64,000 bases of DNA from Flavobacterium defluvii (GTDB lineage: Bacteria; Bacteroidota; Bacteroidia; Flavobacteriales; Flavobacteriaceae), in assembly GCF_900129555.1 (NCBI RefSeq), contig NZ_FQWC01000003.1:372001-436000 (forward strand). The letters run 5' to 3'. The translations under genes were made by a program, and so were the position numbers. Under the pieces are notes generated by a model. That model ran no database searches, was not told the DNA's origin, and was given only the letters and a program-made list of their open reading frames with translations. Shown in pieces: positions 52,158 to 61,587 of the stretch (the first letter of the stretch is position 1; the number at the start of each line of letters is the position of its first letter).

Positions 52158-52415
52158 GGCTTTTCAATTAGATAATTTGTAAATTAGATAATTCGAAAAT
52201 GTGAATTGAAGAAGTAGACAATCAGTTCAGTCTTTTCGACTGACTAATTATCTCAATTCGATAGAGCCATTATTCCGGATTTCTCTTAATGAGGAATTGA
52301 AGATACTCTAATAAACCTGTCCAATTTGTTTTCATTATAACAAATGTCGTAAATTTTATCGACCAAAATTACATATTATATTATTTATAACATAAAATAT
52401 TTCTAAAAAATCATT
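52158..52415. other. Gap between hmgA and the patatin-like gene
   Basis: No gene. The right portion (52300-52415) is AT-rich. At 52165-52262 the words AATTAGATAATT and, inverted, AATTATCTCAATTCG recur, and TCAGTC-TTTTC-GACTGA (52228-52244) forms a small hairpin. The hmgA promoter should lie here but could not be placed. Confidence 0.4.
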
Positions 52416-54710
52416 TTAGAAAATAAATCCAATGCTAAACCAGGTAAAACTCTTAGACATTTGCGGCGACCAGGATTGTTTAACTTCAATTGGGCCAATT
52501 ATGGTTTCTAATCCGTAACCTACTGCATAACCTGAGTTTTTAGGCATTGAAATCCAGTCGACTGTTTTAAAAATATCGTCTCCAAGATTAGCAAAATTGG
52601 CTGAAAAGTTCACATGATTTTTTCTGATAAACTCGTAATCTAAAGTAATATCTGTCTTTATAAAACTATTTCCGGCAATACTTAAAAAGTCGTAACCATA
52701 GAAATAATTGAAATTATTGATTTTATTGTAACCATAACCTCCGAGTATAAAATCAAAAAATGGTACGCTGTCACTTCCAATATTAAATCCCGCATCGGCG
52801 CCAATTTTGACAGTCGCTTTTCTAAGGAAAGTTTTAACAAAGGAAACTTCTGCTTTTGCGATTGAAAAAGGCCTGAATTTATTTGTGTAATCTGATGAAG
52901 CCATATACGTTTGCACATCTGTAGAAAAATACAATCCGGAATTTGGAAAATATTTATTATCGAGCGAATCGTATTTTAAATAAGCAAAAGCACTAAAATA
53001 ATTACTTTTATCTATTATATTTTCTTCATTAGAAAGTGTCGGGGAACTTATTTTTAGATACTTATATTCTAAACCGCCGCCCATTAAAAATTTCTGTACA
53101 AAAATGGTTTGAAAATAAGCCTGGTTATTTAAATCTAAAAAATCGACATTTATCAAATTTAAATTTGGATTTTCTGAAGTTAAACCACCAAGACTTGTGG
53201 TAACATTTCGATTAAACTGACTCAGTCTTGAACGAAAACCAAAACTGATGTTGAAACCATTTTCGACATAATAATTAAAATCGTATCTAAAATTATCTCC
53301 TAAAATAATGTCCAGCGAAGTAACATCATTTTTCAGAAATGTTTTTTTATGAGTAAGATTTAGCAATACAGCACTTTTATATAATCCATCGTAATGAAGA
53401 CCGAGTTTTAAAAATGTCTGAGTGGGATTTTCTCTCAACACAAGATCCAAATCGTCTTTATTTCCGTCGGGCTGTAAACAATATGAAATTGTGCTAAAAT
53501 TTTGTGTTGCATTCAAATTATTAATTCCGGTTTTTAGATCATCATACGTAATAGTACTTCCGGGTTTAAAACGAAGTTTTCCGCGAATGTATTCTTTAGT
53601 ATAATTATCTAGTCTGTCGGTATTTATTTTTTGTATCTGAATAGTATCTGTGGCAACTTTTAATTTTGGTTTTTTATAAAAATTGTCTTCATTTACGAGG
53701 GATTTAATTTTCTCGTAAACAGCAAAAGCAGCTTCTTCACCTTTTCGGATAATTTCTTCGCCTCTGTCAAATGAAATTACACCAAAATCACGAATGTCAG
53801 GTTTTATATAAACATCTGTATCTTTTATTTTGCTTTTCATTTTATCGATAGACTGCAAATTGGTAATCTGAACGAGAATTCTGGTAGCGTTTTTTAAATT
53901 TTTTCGCTTCATCAAATCGTCCTGAACATCAACACCAATAATAATATCGGCGCCAAGATTACGAACTTCTTTTATAGGATAATTGTTTACAACTCCGCCG
54001 TCAACCAATAAATTTCCGTCGATTTCTACGGGAGTAAAAAGAGAAGGAAAGGCAGCACTCGCCATCATTGCCTGAACAAGATTTCCTTTATTCAATAAAA
54101 CCTCTTCGCCGGTTTCAATATTGGTTCCTATACATAAAAAAGGAGTTGGCAGTTTATTGAAATCACGAACATGTCGAACATTACGTGTCAAACTGCTTAA
54201 TAAATTATAATTATACATTCCTTTTGAAAGTGCTTCAGGAATGCCGACTCTGAATTTACTAAATGGTAAAACTATTGCATATAATTCGTCATTTTTTTTG
54301 CCGTAAAAGTTTTTTGATGAGCGCGGAATATAATCGTTTATCAATTCGTCGAAATTGGTTTTTTTGAAAATAGAATCAATTTGAGAGGCATTGTAACCAG
54401 AAGCATACAATCCGCCAATTACAGATCCCATACTGGTTCCGCCAATATAATCGATTTTGATTCCGGCTTCTTCCAAAACTTTTAAAACACCAATATGGGC
54501 AAAACCTTTGGCGCCGCCGCCGCTTAAAACCAAACCAATTTTAGGTCTTTTTACACTGTCTTTTTTTATTTCCTGCGAAAATGAATTTTTAGGAAGAAAT
54601 AAAAACACAAAAAATAATAATGCTGCGCTCCAAATCTTACCGATAGTTCTCGGAACAAGAGAAAATCCTGTTGACTGAGTTTTTGAAATTAACAGTTTAT
54701 TGAGGCGCAT
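52416..54710 (-). CDS. Patatin-like phospholipase fused to an outer-membrane barrel (PlpD-like, type Vd)
   Basis: Protein of 764 residues. A signal anchor or signal peptide covers about 25-46. The patatin domain (about 56-330) has the oxyanion loop GGGAKG (64-69), the nucleophile Ser93 in GGTSMGS and the Asp of the dyad in LLVDGGVVNNYP. A POTRA-like domain follows (about 360-430, IQKINTDRLDNYTKEYIRGK region), then a 16-strand-type barrel ending in phenylalanine (FSIGFIF), the Omp85/BamA style. The arrangement matches type Vd secretion proteins, where the barrel exports the lipase. Whether the lipase is released or stays attached is unknown. Membership is secure; substrate unknown. Confidence 0.92.
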   Translation of the reverse strand: MRLNKLLISKTQSTGFSLVPRTIGKIWSAALLFFVFLFLPKNSFSQEIKKDSVKRPKIGLVLSGGGAKGFAHIGVLKVLEEAGIKIDYIGGTSMGSVIGGLYASGYNASQIDSIFKKTNFDELINDYIPRSSKNFYGKKNDELYAIVLPFSKFRVGIPEALSKGMYNYNLLSSLTRNVRHVRDFNKLPTPFLCIGTNIETGEEVLLNKGNLVQAMMASAAFPSLFTPVEIDGNLLVDGGVVNNYPIKEVRNLGADIIIGVDVQDDLMKRKNLKNATRILVQITNLQSIDKMKSKIKDTDVYIKPDIRDFGVISFDRGEEIIRKGEEAAFAVYEKIKSLVNEDNFYKKPKLKVATDTIQIQKINTDRLDNYTKEYIRGKLRFKPGSTITYDDLKTGINNLNATQNFSTISYCLQPDGNKDDLDLVLRENPTQTFLKLGLHYDGLYKSAVLLNLTHKKTFLKNDVTSLDIILGDNFRYDFNYYVENGFNISFGFRSRLSQFNRNVTTSLGGLTSENPNLNLINVDFLDLNNQAYFQTIFVQKFLMGGGLEYKYLKISSPTLSNEENIIDKSNYFSAFAYLKYDSLDNKYFPNSGLYFSTDVQTYMASSDYTNKFRPFSIAKAEVSFVKTFLRKATVKIGADAGFNIGSDSVPFFDFILGGYGYNKINNFNYFYGYDFLSIAGNSFIKTDITLDYEFIRKNHVNFSANFANLGDDIFKTVDWISMPKNSGYAVGYGLETIIGPIEVKQSWSPQMSKSFTWFSIGFIF

Positions 54711-54772
54711 AAAAAAATGTAATTGGTTTTTGTAAAAGTCGGTAATTTTTTCGGCTTTATGCTAGATTTATC

Positions 54773-55285
54773 TTAATATGATTGTGTTTTTGATAGTATT
54801 AATTTTTTGTTTTTGTTATACTTCCAAACATCTGTATGATTTCTTGCGCCGCCTCTGCAGTTTGATGTAAGTGTCTTTTTGATTTTATCAATTTTCACAT
54901 CACAAAACATGTCACATTTAGGGCTAAAACCCGCTGGAAAATTCAAGCGTTCAAATTGTTTTGTTTTCGGATTAAAAATAAAAATTTCATAAATCGTATA
55001 AACACCCATTCCGTCATCTGTATGAAAGGAAGCAAAATCCGTAAAACCGTCAAAATTAAAATCATTGACTTCGAGATTTGATTGTTTCCCCGTTATAGAA
55101 GCTTCAAGATTTTTTATAATCTGAACTTGTTTGGTTTTAGTATTTTTTATTTTTAATGTCTCAAAATGATCTGCAAAACTTACTTTGAATTCACTTTTGT
55201 CTTTTTGTAAAAAAGTTGTTTCATTTTGACTATACGAAATAGAAAAAGCAAATAGTAAACAAATATTTAAGAAGTGTTTTTTCAA
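54773..55285 (-). CDS. Exported hypothetical protein with a calcium-binding-like loop
   Basis: Protein of 170 residues with a signal peptide ending near SISYSQ. The middle has VNDFNFDGFTDFASF, an EF-hand-like D-x-N-x-D-G-x-x-D loop seen in FG-GAP and XAC2610-like secreted proteins; the C-terminus has two Cys regions (KCDMFCDV and SNCRGGARNH) that could form disulfides. The start must be TTG at 55285: the frame is closed by a stop directly upstream and no ATG precedes the signal peptide. It begins six bases after the uvrC stop, so it is probably cotranslated with uvrC. Function unknown. Confidence 0.75.
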   Translation of the reverse strand: MKKHFLNICLLFAFSISYSQNETTFLQKDKSEFKVSFADHFETLKIKNTKTKQVQIIKNLEASITGKQSNLEVNDFNFDGFTDFASFHTDDGMGVYTIYEIFIFNPKTKQFERLNFPAGFSPKCDMFCDVKIDKIKKTLTSNCRGGARNHTDVWKYNKNKKLILSKTQSY

Positions 55286-55291
55286 AATAAA

Positions 55292-57091
55292 TTAATTCTC
55301 TTTTGGATGATAAAATTCGACAATTTTTTTGGCTTTTGATATACCTACCACAGCAGATATATCTTTTTCTGATGCCAATTTCAATCTTTTAACACTTTTG
55401 AAATGTTGTATTAACGTAAGCATCGTTTTTTCGCCAATTCCCGGAATACTTTCTACCGAAGAATTAAGAGCAGCTTTGCTTCGTTTGTCCCGGTGAAATG
55501 TGATTCCAAATCTATGAGCTTCGTTTCTCAGCTGCTGAATTACTTTGAGCGTTTCTGATTTTTTATCTAAATAAAGCGGAATCGAATCGCCCGGATAAAA
55601 CAACTCTTCGAGGCGTTTTGCAATTCCTATAATCGTTACTTTTCCGCGTAGACCTAATTCGTCAATACTTTTTAATGCCGAAGACAATTGACCTTTTCCA
55701 CCGTCGATAATAATTAATTGGGGCAAAGGTTCGTTTTCGTCTAATAATCTTTTGTAACGACGATACACAATTTCGGTCATCGAAGCAAAATCATCAGGAC
55801 CTTCAACTGTTTTTACATTAAAATGGCGATAGTCTTTTTTGCTTGGTTTTCCGTCTTTAAAAACTACGCAGGCCGCAACCGGATTTGTTCCCTGAATATT
55901 CGAGTTATCAAAACATTCAATATGACGCGGTTCAGCAGGAAGACGTAAATCTTTTTGCATCTGTGCCATAATTCTGTTTACGTGACGATCAGGATCTACA
56001 ATCTGCAATTGTTTCAGTTGTTCGATTCGGTAAAATTTAGCATTTCGAATTGATAAATCCAGAATCTGTTTTTTATCGCCAAGCTGTGGAACGGTTACTT
56101 TTATTTTTTCGCCCAAATCGATTTCAAAAGGAACAATTATTTCTTTTGACATTAATTCAAAACGTTCACGAAGTTCGATAATTGCCAGTTCTAATAATTC
56201 TTCGTCGCTTTCGTCGAGCTTTTTCTTTATTTCTAAAGTATGCGAGCGAATAATCGATCCATGAGAAATCTGCAGAAAGTTGATATAAGCGGCACTTTCA
56301 TCTGAAACAATCGAAAACACATCAACATTTGTAATTTTGGGATTTACTATTGTCGATCTGGATTGGTAATTTTCCAGAATTTCTATTTTTTCTTTGATTT
56401 TCTGCGCTTCCTCAAACTGTAAGTTCTGTGCATATTGATTCATCAATTTTTTAAAATCTTTCATACTTTCCTTGAAATTTCCTTTCAGAATTTCACGGAT
56501 TGCGTCGACTTGTCTTTGGTAATTTTCGAGAGATTCTATTCCTTCGCACGGACCTTTGCAATTGCCAATATGATATTCAAGACAAACTTTAAATTTGCCC
56601 GATTCGATATTCGATTTGCTCAAATCATAATTGCAGGTTCTTAATGGGTACAATTCTTTTATTAAATCCAGAATGGTATAAACCATTTTAAAATTAGTAT
56701 ACGGACCAAAATATTCAGATCCGTCTTTTATCATTCTTCGGGTTAAAAATATTCTCGAAAAAGGTTCTTTTTTTATGCAGATCCAGGGATAACTTTTGTC
56801 ATCGCGCAGCAAAACGTTATATCTTGGCTGGAGCGTTTTAATTAAATTATTTTCTAATAAAAGGGCATCGGTTTCTGTGGGAACAACAATGTGCTTTATG
56901 GTTACGATTTTTCTAACCAGAACATTTGTTTTCCTTGTATCATGAATTTTATTGAAATAGGAGGAAACTCTTTTTTTTAGATTTTTGGCTTTGCCGACAT
57001 ATAAAATTTTCCCGTCTTTGTCATAATATTGATACACGCCGGGATTGTCCGGCAGGGTGAGAATTTGTAAATCTAAGGACGGTTTTGACAT
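55292..57091 (-). CDS. uvrC: UvrABC system protein C, excinuclease
   Basis: Nuclease subunit of nucleotide excision repair that makes both incisions. I start it at MSKPSLDLQILTLPDNPGVY (ATG at 57091, 599 residues); a longer frame adds an unrelated leader. The GIY-YIG domain (about 14-90) is marked by PGVYQYYDKDGKILYVGKA; the UVR domain (about 200-240) by ENYQRQVDAIREIL and QFEEAQKIKEKIE; the RNase H-like C-terminal nuclease by CFDNSNIQGTNPVAACVVF and IIDGGKGQL; two helix-hairpin-helix motifs (SVESIPGIGEKTMLTLI) end it. Length is normal. Confidence 0.97.
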   Translation of the reverse strand: MSKPSLDLQILTLPDNPGVYQYYDKDGKILYVGKAKNLKKRVSSYFNKIHDTRKTNVLVRKIVTIKHIVVPTETDALLLENNLIKTLQPRYNVLLRDDKSYPWICIKKEPFSRIFLTRRMIKDGSEYFGPYTNFKMVYTILDLIKELYPLRTCNYDLSKSNIESGKFKVCLEYHIGNCKGPCEGIESLENYQRQVDAIREILKGNFKESMKDFKKLMNQYAQNLQFEEAQKIKEKIEILENYQSRSTIVNPKITNVDVFSIVSDESAAYINFLQISHGSIIRSHTLEIKKKLDESDEELLELAIIELRERFELMSKEIIVPFEIDLGEKIKVTVPQLGDKKQILDLSIRNAKFYRIEQLKQLQIVDPDRHVNRIMAQMQKDLRLPAEPRHIECFDNSNIQGTNPVAACVVFKDGKPSKKDYRHFNVKTVEGPDDFASMTEIVYRRYKRLLDENEPLPQLIIIDGGKGQLSSALKSIDELGLRGKVTIIGIAKRLEELFYPGDSIPLYLDKKSETLKVIQQLRNEAHRFGITFHRDKRSKAALNSSVESIPGIGEKTMLTLIQHFKSVKRLKLASEKDISAVVGISKAKKIVEFYHPKEN

Positions 57092-57227
57092 TCTGTTTTG
57101 TTTCTGAAGATGGCTGAAAAGCAATTTCAAAAACCATTCCGATTTCTGAAAAAAGCTTAACAGTGATTTAGTTTCAAATTTACGAAATCAAAAGAATAAT
57201 TTCTATATTTAGCTTTTATAATTCTAC

Positions 57228-58208
57228 ATGAAAAATAGTAAGCCTCTGGTTATTTTTGGCGAATCGATTTTGCCGGGAGAACATAAAACCATAAACGTCG
57301 AAATAGCGCGATTACACACTACAACAAAACTAAATATTCCTGTAATTGTGCGCCGCTCAAAGCTTGAAGGTCCGGTTGTTTTATTTTCGGCAGGAATTCA
57401 CGGTGACGAAATTAACGGAGTTGAAGTCGTTAGGCAGATTATCAGTAAAAAAATAAACCGTCCGCAAAGAGGAACCATTATTTGTATTCCGATTATCAAT
57501 ATGTACGGTTTTGTCAATAAATCCCGAGAGTTTCCTGACGGCCGGGATTTAAACCGTGTTTTTCCGGGAAGCAAAAAAGGTTCTTTGGCAAGTAGATTTG
57601 CCTATCACATTGTAGAAGAAATTTTGCCTATTATAGATTATGCAGTCGATTTTCATGCCGGCGGTGCAAGCCGTTTTAATGTTCCGCAGATTCGAATTAC
57701 CGAAAATAATATGGAACTGAAATTACTGGCTGATATTTTTAATGCGCCTTTTACTTTGTATTCCAGAAATATTGGCGGTTCTTTTAGAAATACTTGCGAA
57801 AAAGCCGGTATAAAAATGTTGCTTTTTGAAGGAGGAAAATCGCTGGACATAAATGACGCTGTTGCTAATGAAGGAATAAAAGGAGTAAAGCGTTTACTGG
57901 ATTATTTGAATATGCTCGATCCAAAACACATTGTTGAACCTGCCATAGAATCTTCTATTTATATAAAATATTCGGTTTGGCTTCGTGCAAAATGTTCCGG
58001 TTTGCTACATGATTATAATATGGTTGGTAAATTTGTGACCAAAGGAACTATTTTGGCAATTATTACAGATCCGTTTGGGAAGTTTGAGCAGAAAGTAAAA
58101 GCACCGCACGACGGGTATGTTATTAATGCCAATCATTCGCCCATTGTTTATGAAGGCGATGCGATTTATCATATTTCTAAAAATTCTCCTGTAAATGACG
58201 ACGAGTAA
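57228..58208 (+). CDS. Succinylglutamate desuccinylase/aspartoacylase-like zinc carboxypeptidase
   Basis: Protein of 326 residues of the M14/AstE-AspA family. Zinc ligands are visible: His and Glu in AGIHGDEINGVE (about residue 64), and His in AVDFHAGG (about 145). NMYGFVNKSREFPDGRDLNR carries the substrate Arg region (split: REFPDGRDLNRVFPG). The C-terminal part (about 240-320) has a lipoyl-like hairpin fold with VKAPHDGYVINANH. Members hydrolyse N-acyl amino acids or act with RimK-type ligases, but no ligase gene is seen here. It overlaps the downstream formyltetrahydrofolate cyclo-ligase gene by 14 bases. Confidence 0.88.
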   Translation: MKNSKPLVIFGESILPGEHKTINVEIARLHTTTKLNIPVIVRRSKLEGPVVLFSAGIHGDEINGVEVVRQIISKKINRPQRGTIICIPIINMYGFVNKSREFPDGRDLNRVFPGSKKGSLASRFAYHIVEEILPIIDYAVDFHAGGASRFNVPQIRITENNMELKLLADIFNAPFTLYSRNIGGSFRNTCEKAGIKMLLFEGGKSLDINDAVANEGIKGVKRLLDYLNMLDPKHIVEPAIESSIYIKYSVWLRAKCSGLLHDYNMVGKFVTKGTILAIITDPFGKFEQKVKAPHDGYVINANHSPIVYEGDAIYHISKNSPVNDDE

Positions 58209-58767
58209 AAAAGAATTACGGCTGTATTATAAAAATCTTCGGGCAGCATTTTCTGAAAATGTTATCGAAGAAAAAAGCCTGGCTATTGCCAATAGTTTGA
58301 TTCAATTGCCTATTTGGGATAAAACTTATTATCATGTTTTTCTGCCCATTGTAGAACAAAAAGAAATTGATACTGAATTTATTCTGCATTTACTTTCCGG
58401 AAAAGATAAAGAAATCGTAATCTCAAAAAGCGATTTTGAAACCAGAGAAATGACTCATTTTTTATTGACGGATAATACCAAAATCAAAAAAAACGAATAT
58501 AACATTCCGGAACCTGTAAACGGACTTCCAGTTCCGGTAGAAAATATTGAGGTTGTTTTTGTTCCGCTTTTGGCTTTTGATGTTTTTGGAAACCGCATTG
58601 GTTACGGAAAAGGTTTTTATGATAATTTTTTAGCAAAATGCAAACCCGAAACCATAAAAATTGGCCTTTCTTTCTTCGAATCGGTAAAACAAATTGATGA
58701 TGTTTTTGAATCTGATATAAAATTAGATTATTGCGTTACACCGGAGAAAATTTATACGTTTAAATAA
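58195..58767 (+). CDS. 5-formyltetrahydrofolate cyclo-ligase
   Basis: Converts 5-formyl-THF to 5,10-methenyl-THF with ATP, returning a stored folate to one-carbon metabolism. The 190-residue protein starts MTTSKKELRLYYKNLR, with the basic N-terminal helix for substrate phosphates, and has the signature VPLLAFDVFGNRIGYGKGFYD (in parts: LLAFDVFG and GYGKGFYD, about residues 125-148). Length is normal. It overlaps the aspartoacylase-like gene by 14 bases in another frame, indicating translational coupling. Confidence 0.94.
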   Translation: MTTSKKELRLYYKNLRAAFSENVIEEKSLAIANSLIQLPIWDKTYYHVFLPIVEQKEIDTEFILHLLSGKDKEIVISKSDFETREMTHFLLTDNTKIKKNEYNIPEPVNGLPVPVENIEVVFVPLLAFDVFGNRIGYGKGFYDNFLAKCKPETIKIGLSFFESVKQIDDVFESDIKLDYCVTPEKIYTFK

Positions 58768-58847
58768 ATTTTACAATATTGTTCCGCAATCAAATCTTAG
58801 AGACCGACTGCAGTTCGTTTTTAAAATGGTGAAAATCTGGAAAAAGG

Positions 58848-58888
58848 AAAATCCCAAACTCCAAATAATAATTGAAGTTTGGGATTTT
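58848..58888. terminator. Bidirectional terminator between cyclo-ligase gene and batE
   Basis: AAAATCCCAAACT (58848-58860) pairs perfectly with AGTTTGGGATTTT (58876-58888), 15-base loop, between convergent genes. Confidence 0.8.
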
Positions 58889-58907
58889 GTTTATTTGTGA
58901 TAAAAAA

Positions 58908-59654
58908 TTATTTTACTTCTTTAATTGTCGAAGCGTCAATCCAGCCTTCCTGACCATCAGTTAATTCTATTCTTTTCCATCCTCCTACAGTTTCCATTAC
59001 GTAAACTTTTGCGCCTTCATGAAGCAGAATAATTGCTGAACCCGCTTTTTGAGGTTCACTTCTTACTTCGCTGAATTCTGAAAAAACAATTGCCGGACGA
59101 TCATTATCAAAATGATCTTTTTCAGACATTCCAGCAGAAACACTTAAAATTAAAGTAACTAAAAGAATAAACATTCCGATAAAATAGATTCTTTTGGTAA
59201 GTGTAAGCTGCGAAAAATAATATCCGATAAAACTGAGCAGAAATAAAAATGAAATGGCTACAGAAATTTTCGCCCATTGATTATAATTAAAAATACCTGT
59301 AAAATTCTGAATTAGTTTTGCAAAACCTACTTTTGGAACTTCTTTAATTTCGTCAATGGTTAGTTTTTTTGCAAATTTTAGGTTGTTTAAAGTCTCAGGA
59401 TCATTTGGTTTTAACACCAAAGCTTTTTCATAATTATAAATAGAAGGCGCAACTTTATTGAGTTTATAATAACTGTTTGCCAAATTAAAATATAATTCTG
59501 CAGATTGCTGTTTGTTTTCTTTAATAATATCTTCATAAACCTGAACAGCTTCCTGATATTGTCCCTTTTGGTACAATGCATTTCCTTTTTCAAAGCTGCT
59601 TTGAGCAAAGAAAACCTGTGAGATTAGTAAAAAGAGATATAGTATATTTTTCAT
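58908..59654 (-). CDS. batE: BatE-like TPR and SH3 domain protein
   Basis: Last gene of the bat operon. The 248-residue protein has a signal peptide ending near QVFFAQ, then TPR repeats (about 20-95, with GNALYQKGQYQEAVQVYEDI and AELYFNLANSYYKLNKVAPS), a pair of membrane helices (about 130-175, AKISVAISFLFLLSFIGYYF and IYFIGMFILLVTLILSV), and a bacterial SH3 domain (about 185-248, ending GQEGWIDASTIKEV). This arrangement is BatE-like. Bat proteins contribute to oxygen tolerance and envelope stress in Bacteroidota, but the mechanism is not established. Confidence 0.88.
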   Translation of the reverse strand: MKNILYLFLLISQVFFAQSSFEKGNALYQKGQYQEAVQVYEDIIKENKQQSAELYFNLANSYYKLNKVAPSIYNYEKALVLKPNDPETLNNLKFAKKLTIDEIKEVPKVGFAKLIQNFTGIFNYNQWAKISVAISFLFLLSFIGYYFSQLTLTKRIYFIGMFILLVTLILSVSAGMSEKDHFDNDRPAIVFSEFSEVRSEPQKAGSAIILLHEGAKVYVMETVGGWKRIELTDGQEGWIDASTIKEVK

Positions 59655-59670
59655 TCTTATTTTATTAAAC

Positions 59671-59698
59671 TTAACAGGTTTTTAAAACCTGTCAGGTT
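59671..59698. repeat. ACAGG hairpin between batD and batE
   Basis: ACAGGTTT and AAAACCTGT (59674-59692) form a hairpin related to the CCTAACAGG family, followed by CAGGTTT. It is a single-hairpin version. Confidence 0.55.
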
Positions 59699-59714
59699 TG
59701 ATTTAAGTTAAAAA

Positions 59715-61475
59715 CTAAACGATTTGTTTTTCTAATTCTGAAATAATTAAAACAGCTTTATCATAATCCTGCTGAATCGAAGTGCTCGATGCCGGAGCAT
59801 AACGCGCAAATTCACAGCTTTCAGTCAAATTAATGAAATTTTGAACCGTTTCCGGATTTGCATTTCTGGATAAAAGCAATTCGCGAATATTGTCTTTACT
59901 CATTTCGGAAGTTTCAATATGTAGTTTTGCTTTCAGGAAATTATGCATTGCTTTTTCAAGAGCGATATAAAATTCTTCTTTGTTATTAAGCTGCTTTTTT
60001 GCCTGCGATAAATATTTCTTCGCAAGTTTATTGTTCATTTTGATTCTGTTTCCGGTTATGTCGCTGTCAATTGCTTCTTTTTTCTTCTTAGCCAAAATGA
60101 TAACAGGAATAATGGCAAAAGGAAGGAACACCAATGCATAATACAAATCTGAACTGTAAAAATCATCTTTAGCAATACTTACTAAAGTTGTTTTTGGCTT
60201 AATATATTTAAATTGTTCCGTTTTTGTAATTACGTTTTTAGCCGCTGTAGAAGGATTTGCTTCTGCTAAAGTTGGTCCGTCTAAAACATCAACCATAATT
60301 TCAGGAGAAGTAACCGTTTTATAAGAACCTGTGCTTAAATCAAAATACGAAAACGTCATTGGTTTAATCGCATATTTTCCTTTGTACTGCGGAATAATTG
60401 TGTATTTATCTGTGATTTTTCCGGACATCCCCGTTAATGAAGTTGTTACTTTTTCATCGTGAACAGGATCGTACATTTCTAATGCATTTGGAACAACTGG
60501 TTTTGGTAAAGTAAACAATTTCATGTTTCCTGTTCCTGCCGCGCTTACAAGTAAATCCAGACTTTCACCGCTTTTTAAAGTTGTTCTCGATGGCGTAACT
60601 CTAAAACTAAAATTTCCAACCGCTCCGGTAAAACCTTCCGGTTTACCAGTTTCAGGAAGAGGTCTCACGCTTATCGTTCTTGCACCTGTTGTAACAATTT
60701 TATTGTCTTCGGCAATGATCATCTGGCCAAACATATCACGTCGATTTGTTGGCAGTTGAACTCCAATATCTAATGAAAGCGGTTCGATCGTTAATCTGCC
60801 CGATTTTTGAGGATATAAAATAGTCTTCTTTAAAACAACATAATGACATCTTTGACCCTTAAAAGTTCCTTCTTCCATTGTCAATTGTTTGATGTCGATG
60901 TTTTGATTCCAAAAATCGTTGTATTTAGGTTTTGCAAGTTCTCTAAATCCTGTAACACCAATTTCGTTAAAGTATAATTTGTAAACAACCGTAATAGGTT
61001 CGTTTAAATAGGGTGTTGTTTTAGAAACTTCGGCAACGAGCTGCAGTAATTGATCGCCATAGTTTCCGCCTCCGCCTTGCTGTCTGGGATCACTAGGATC
61101 TCTTTCCTGAGCAACGGCATTAGTTACGGTAACTTTTATCGGAGAGGTTTTATAAATCTGTCCGTTGTATTCTATTGCAGCTTGTTTAATAACTATAGTT
61201 CCTTTTTTTTCAGGCTGTAGAATATAAGAGTATATTTTTTGAAAAGAACTGCGGCCGTTTACCCATGACTGGCTTATCTGCTGGCTTGGTCCGGCTACAA
61301 GTTTAAAACCTTCAAATCCTGGCTGATCAAAATTATCCCCATCAACATTCATGATAAAATCAATGCGGAGTCTTTCGTTAAGTCCAAGCGTGTTTTTACT
61401 GACTCTGGCTTCAAACTGAACCTGAGCCATAAGTCCTTGAAAAGCGAATAGTAATAAAATTAAATATCTTTTCAT
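59715..61475 (-). CDS. batD: BatD family protein
   Basis: Envelope protein of 586 residues. A signal peptide ends near GLMAQ; several Ig-like beta-sandwich domains follow (about 20-440), with VQFEARVSKNTLGLNERLRID at the start and YLNEPITVVYKLYFNEIGVTGF in the second domain. One membrane helix lies near 455-475 (LYYALVFLPFAIIPVIILAKKK) and a cytoplasmic helical tail follows (about 500-586). This is the BatD layout. It lies between batC and batE in the operon and probably contacts the von Willebrand proteins in the membrane. Confidence 0.92.
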   Translation of the reverse strand: MKRYLILLLFAFQGLMAQVQFEARVSKNTLGLNERLRIDFIMNVDGDNFDQPGFEGFKLVAGPSQQISQSWVNGRSSFQKIYSYILQPEKKGTIVIKQAAIEYNGQIYKTSPIKVTVTNAVAQERDPSDPRQQGGGGNYGDQLLQLVAEVSKTTPYLNEPITVVYKLYFNEIGVTGFRELAKPKYNDFWNQNIDIKQLTMEEGTFKGQRCHYVVLKKTILYPQKSGRLTIEPLSLDIGVQLPTNRRDMFGQMIIAEDNKIVTTGARTISVRPLPETGKPEGFTGAVGNFSFRVTPSRTTLKSGESLDLLVSAAGTGNMKLFTLPKPVVPNALEMYDPVHDEKVTTSLTGMSGKITDKYTIIPQYKGKYAIKPMTFSYFDLSTGSYKTVTSPEIMVDVLDGPTLAEANPSTAAKNVITKTEQFKYIKPKTTLVSIAKDDFYSSDLYYALVFLPFAIIPVIILAKKKKEAIDSDITGNRIKMNNKLAKKYLSQAKKQLNNKEEFYIALEKAMHNFLKAKLHIETSEMSKDNIRELLLSRNANPETVQNFINLTESCEFARYAPASSTSIQQDYDKAVLIISELEKQIV

Positions 61476-61584
61476 TTAACCGTTTAATCGTTTATTTGTT
61501 TTAACCATTTAATCGTTTAACTATTATTTGTTTTTAAAAAATTGAAATCAACTTAAACAAATAAACGGTTAAACGATTAAACTT
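61476..61584. repeat. GTTTAATC / GTTTAACC quasi-palindromic gap
   Basis: The left part repeats TTAACCGTTTAATCGTTTAT and a second TTAACCATTTAATCGTTTAA; the right part (about 61554-61584) has AAACAAATAAACGGTTAAAC and GATTAAACTT, their complement. It fills the batC-batD gap. Confidence 0.7.
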
Positions 61585-61587
61585 ATT

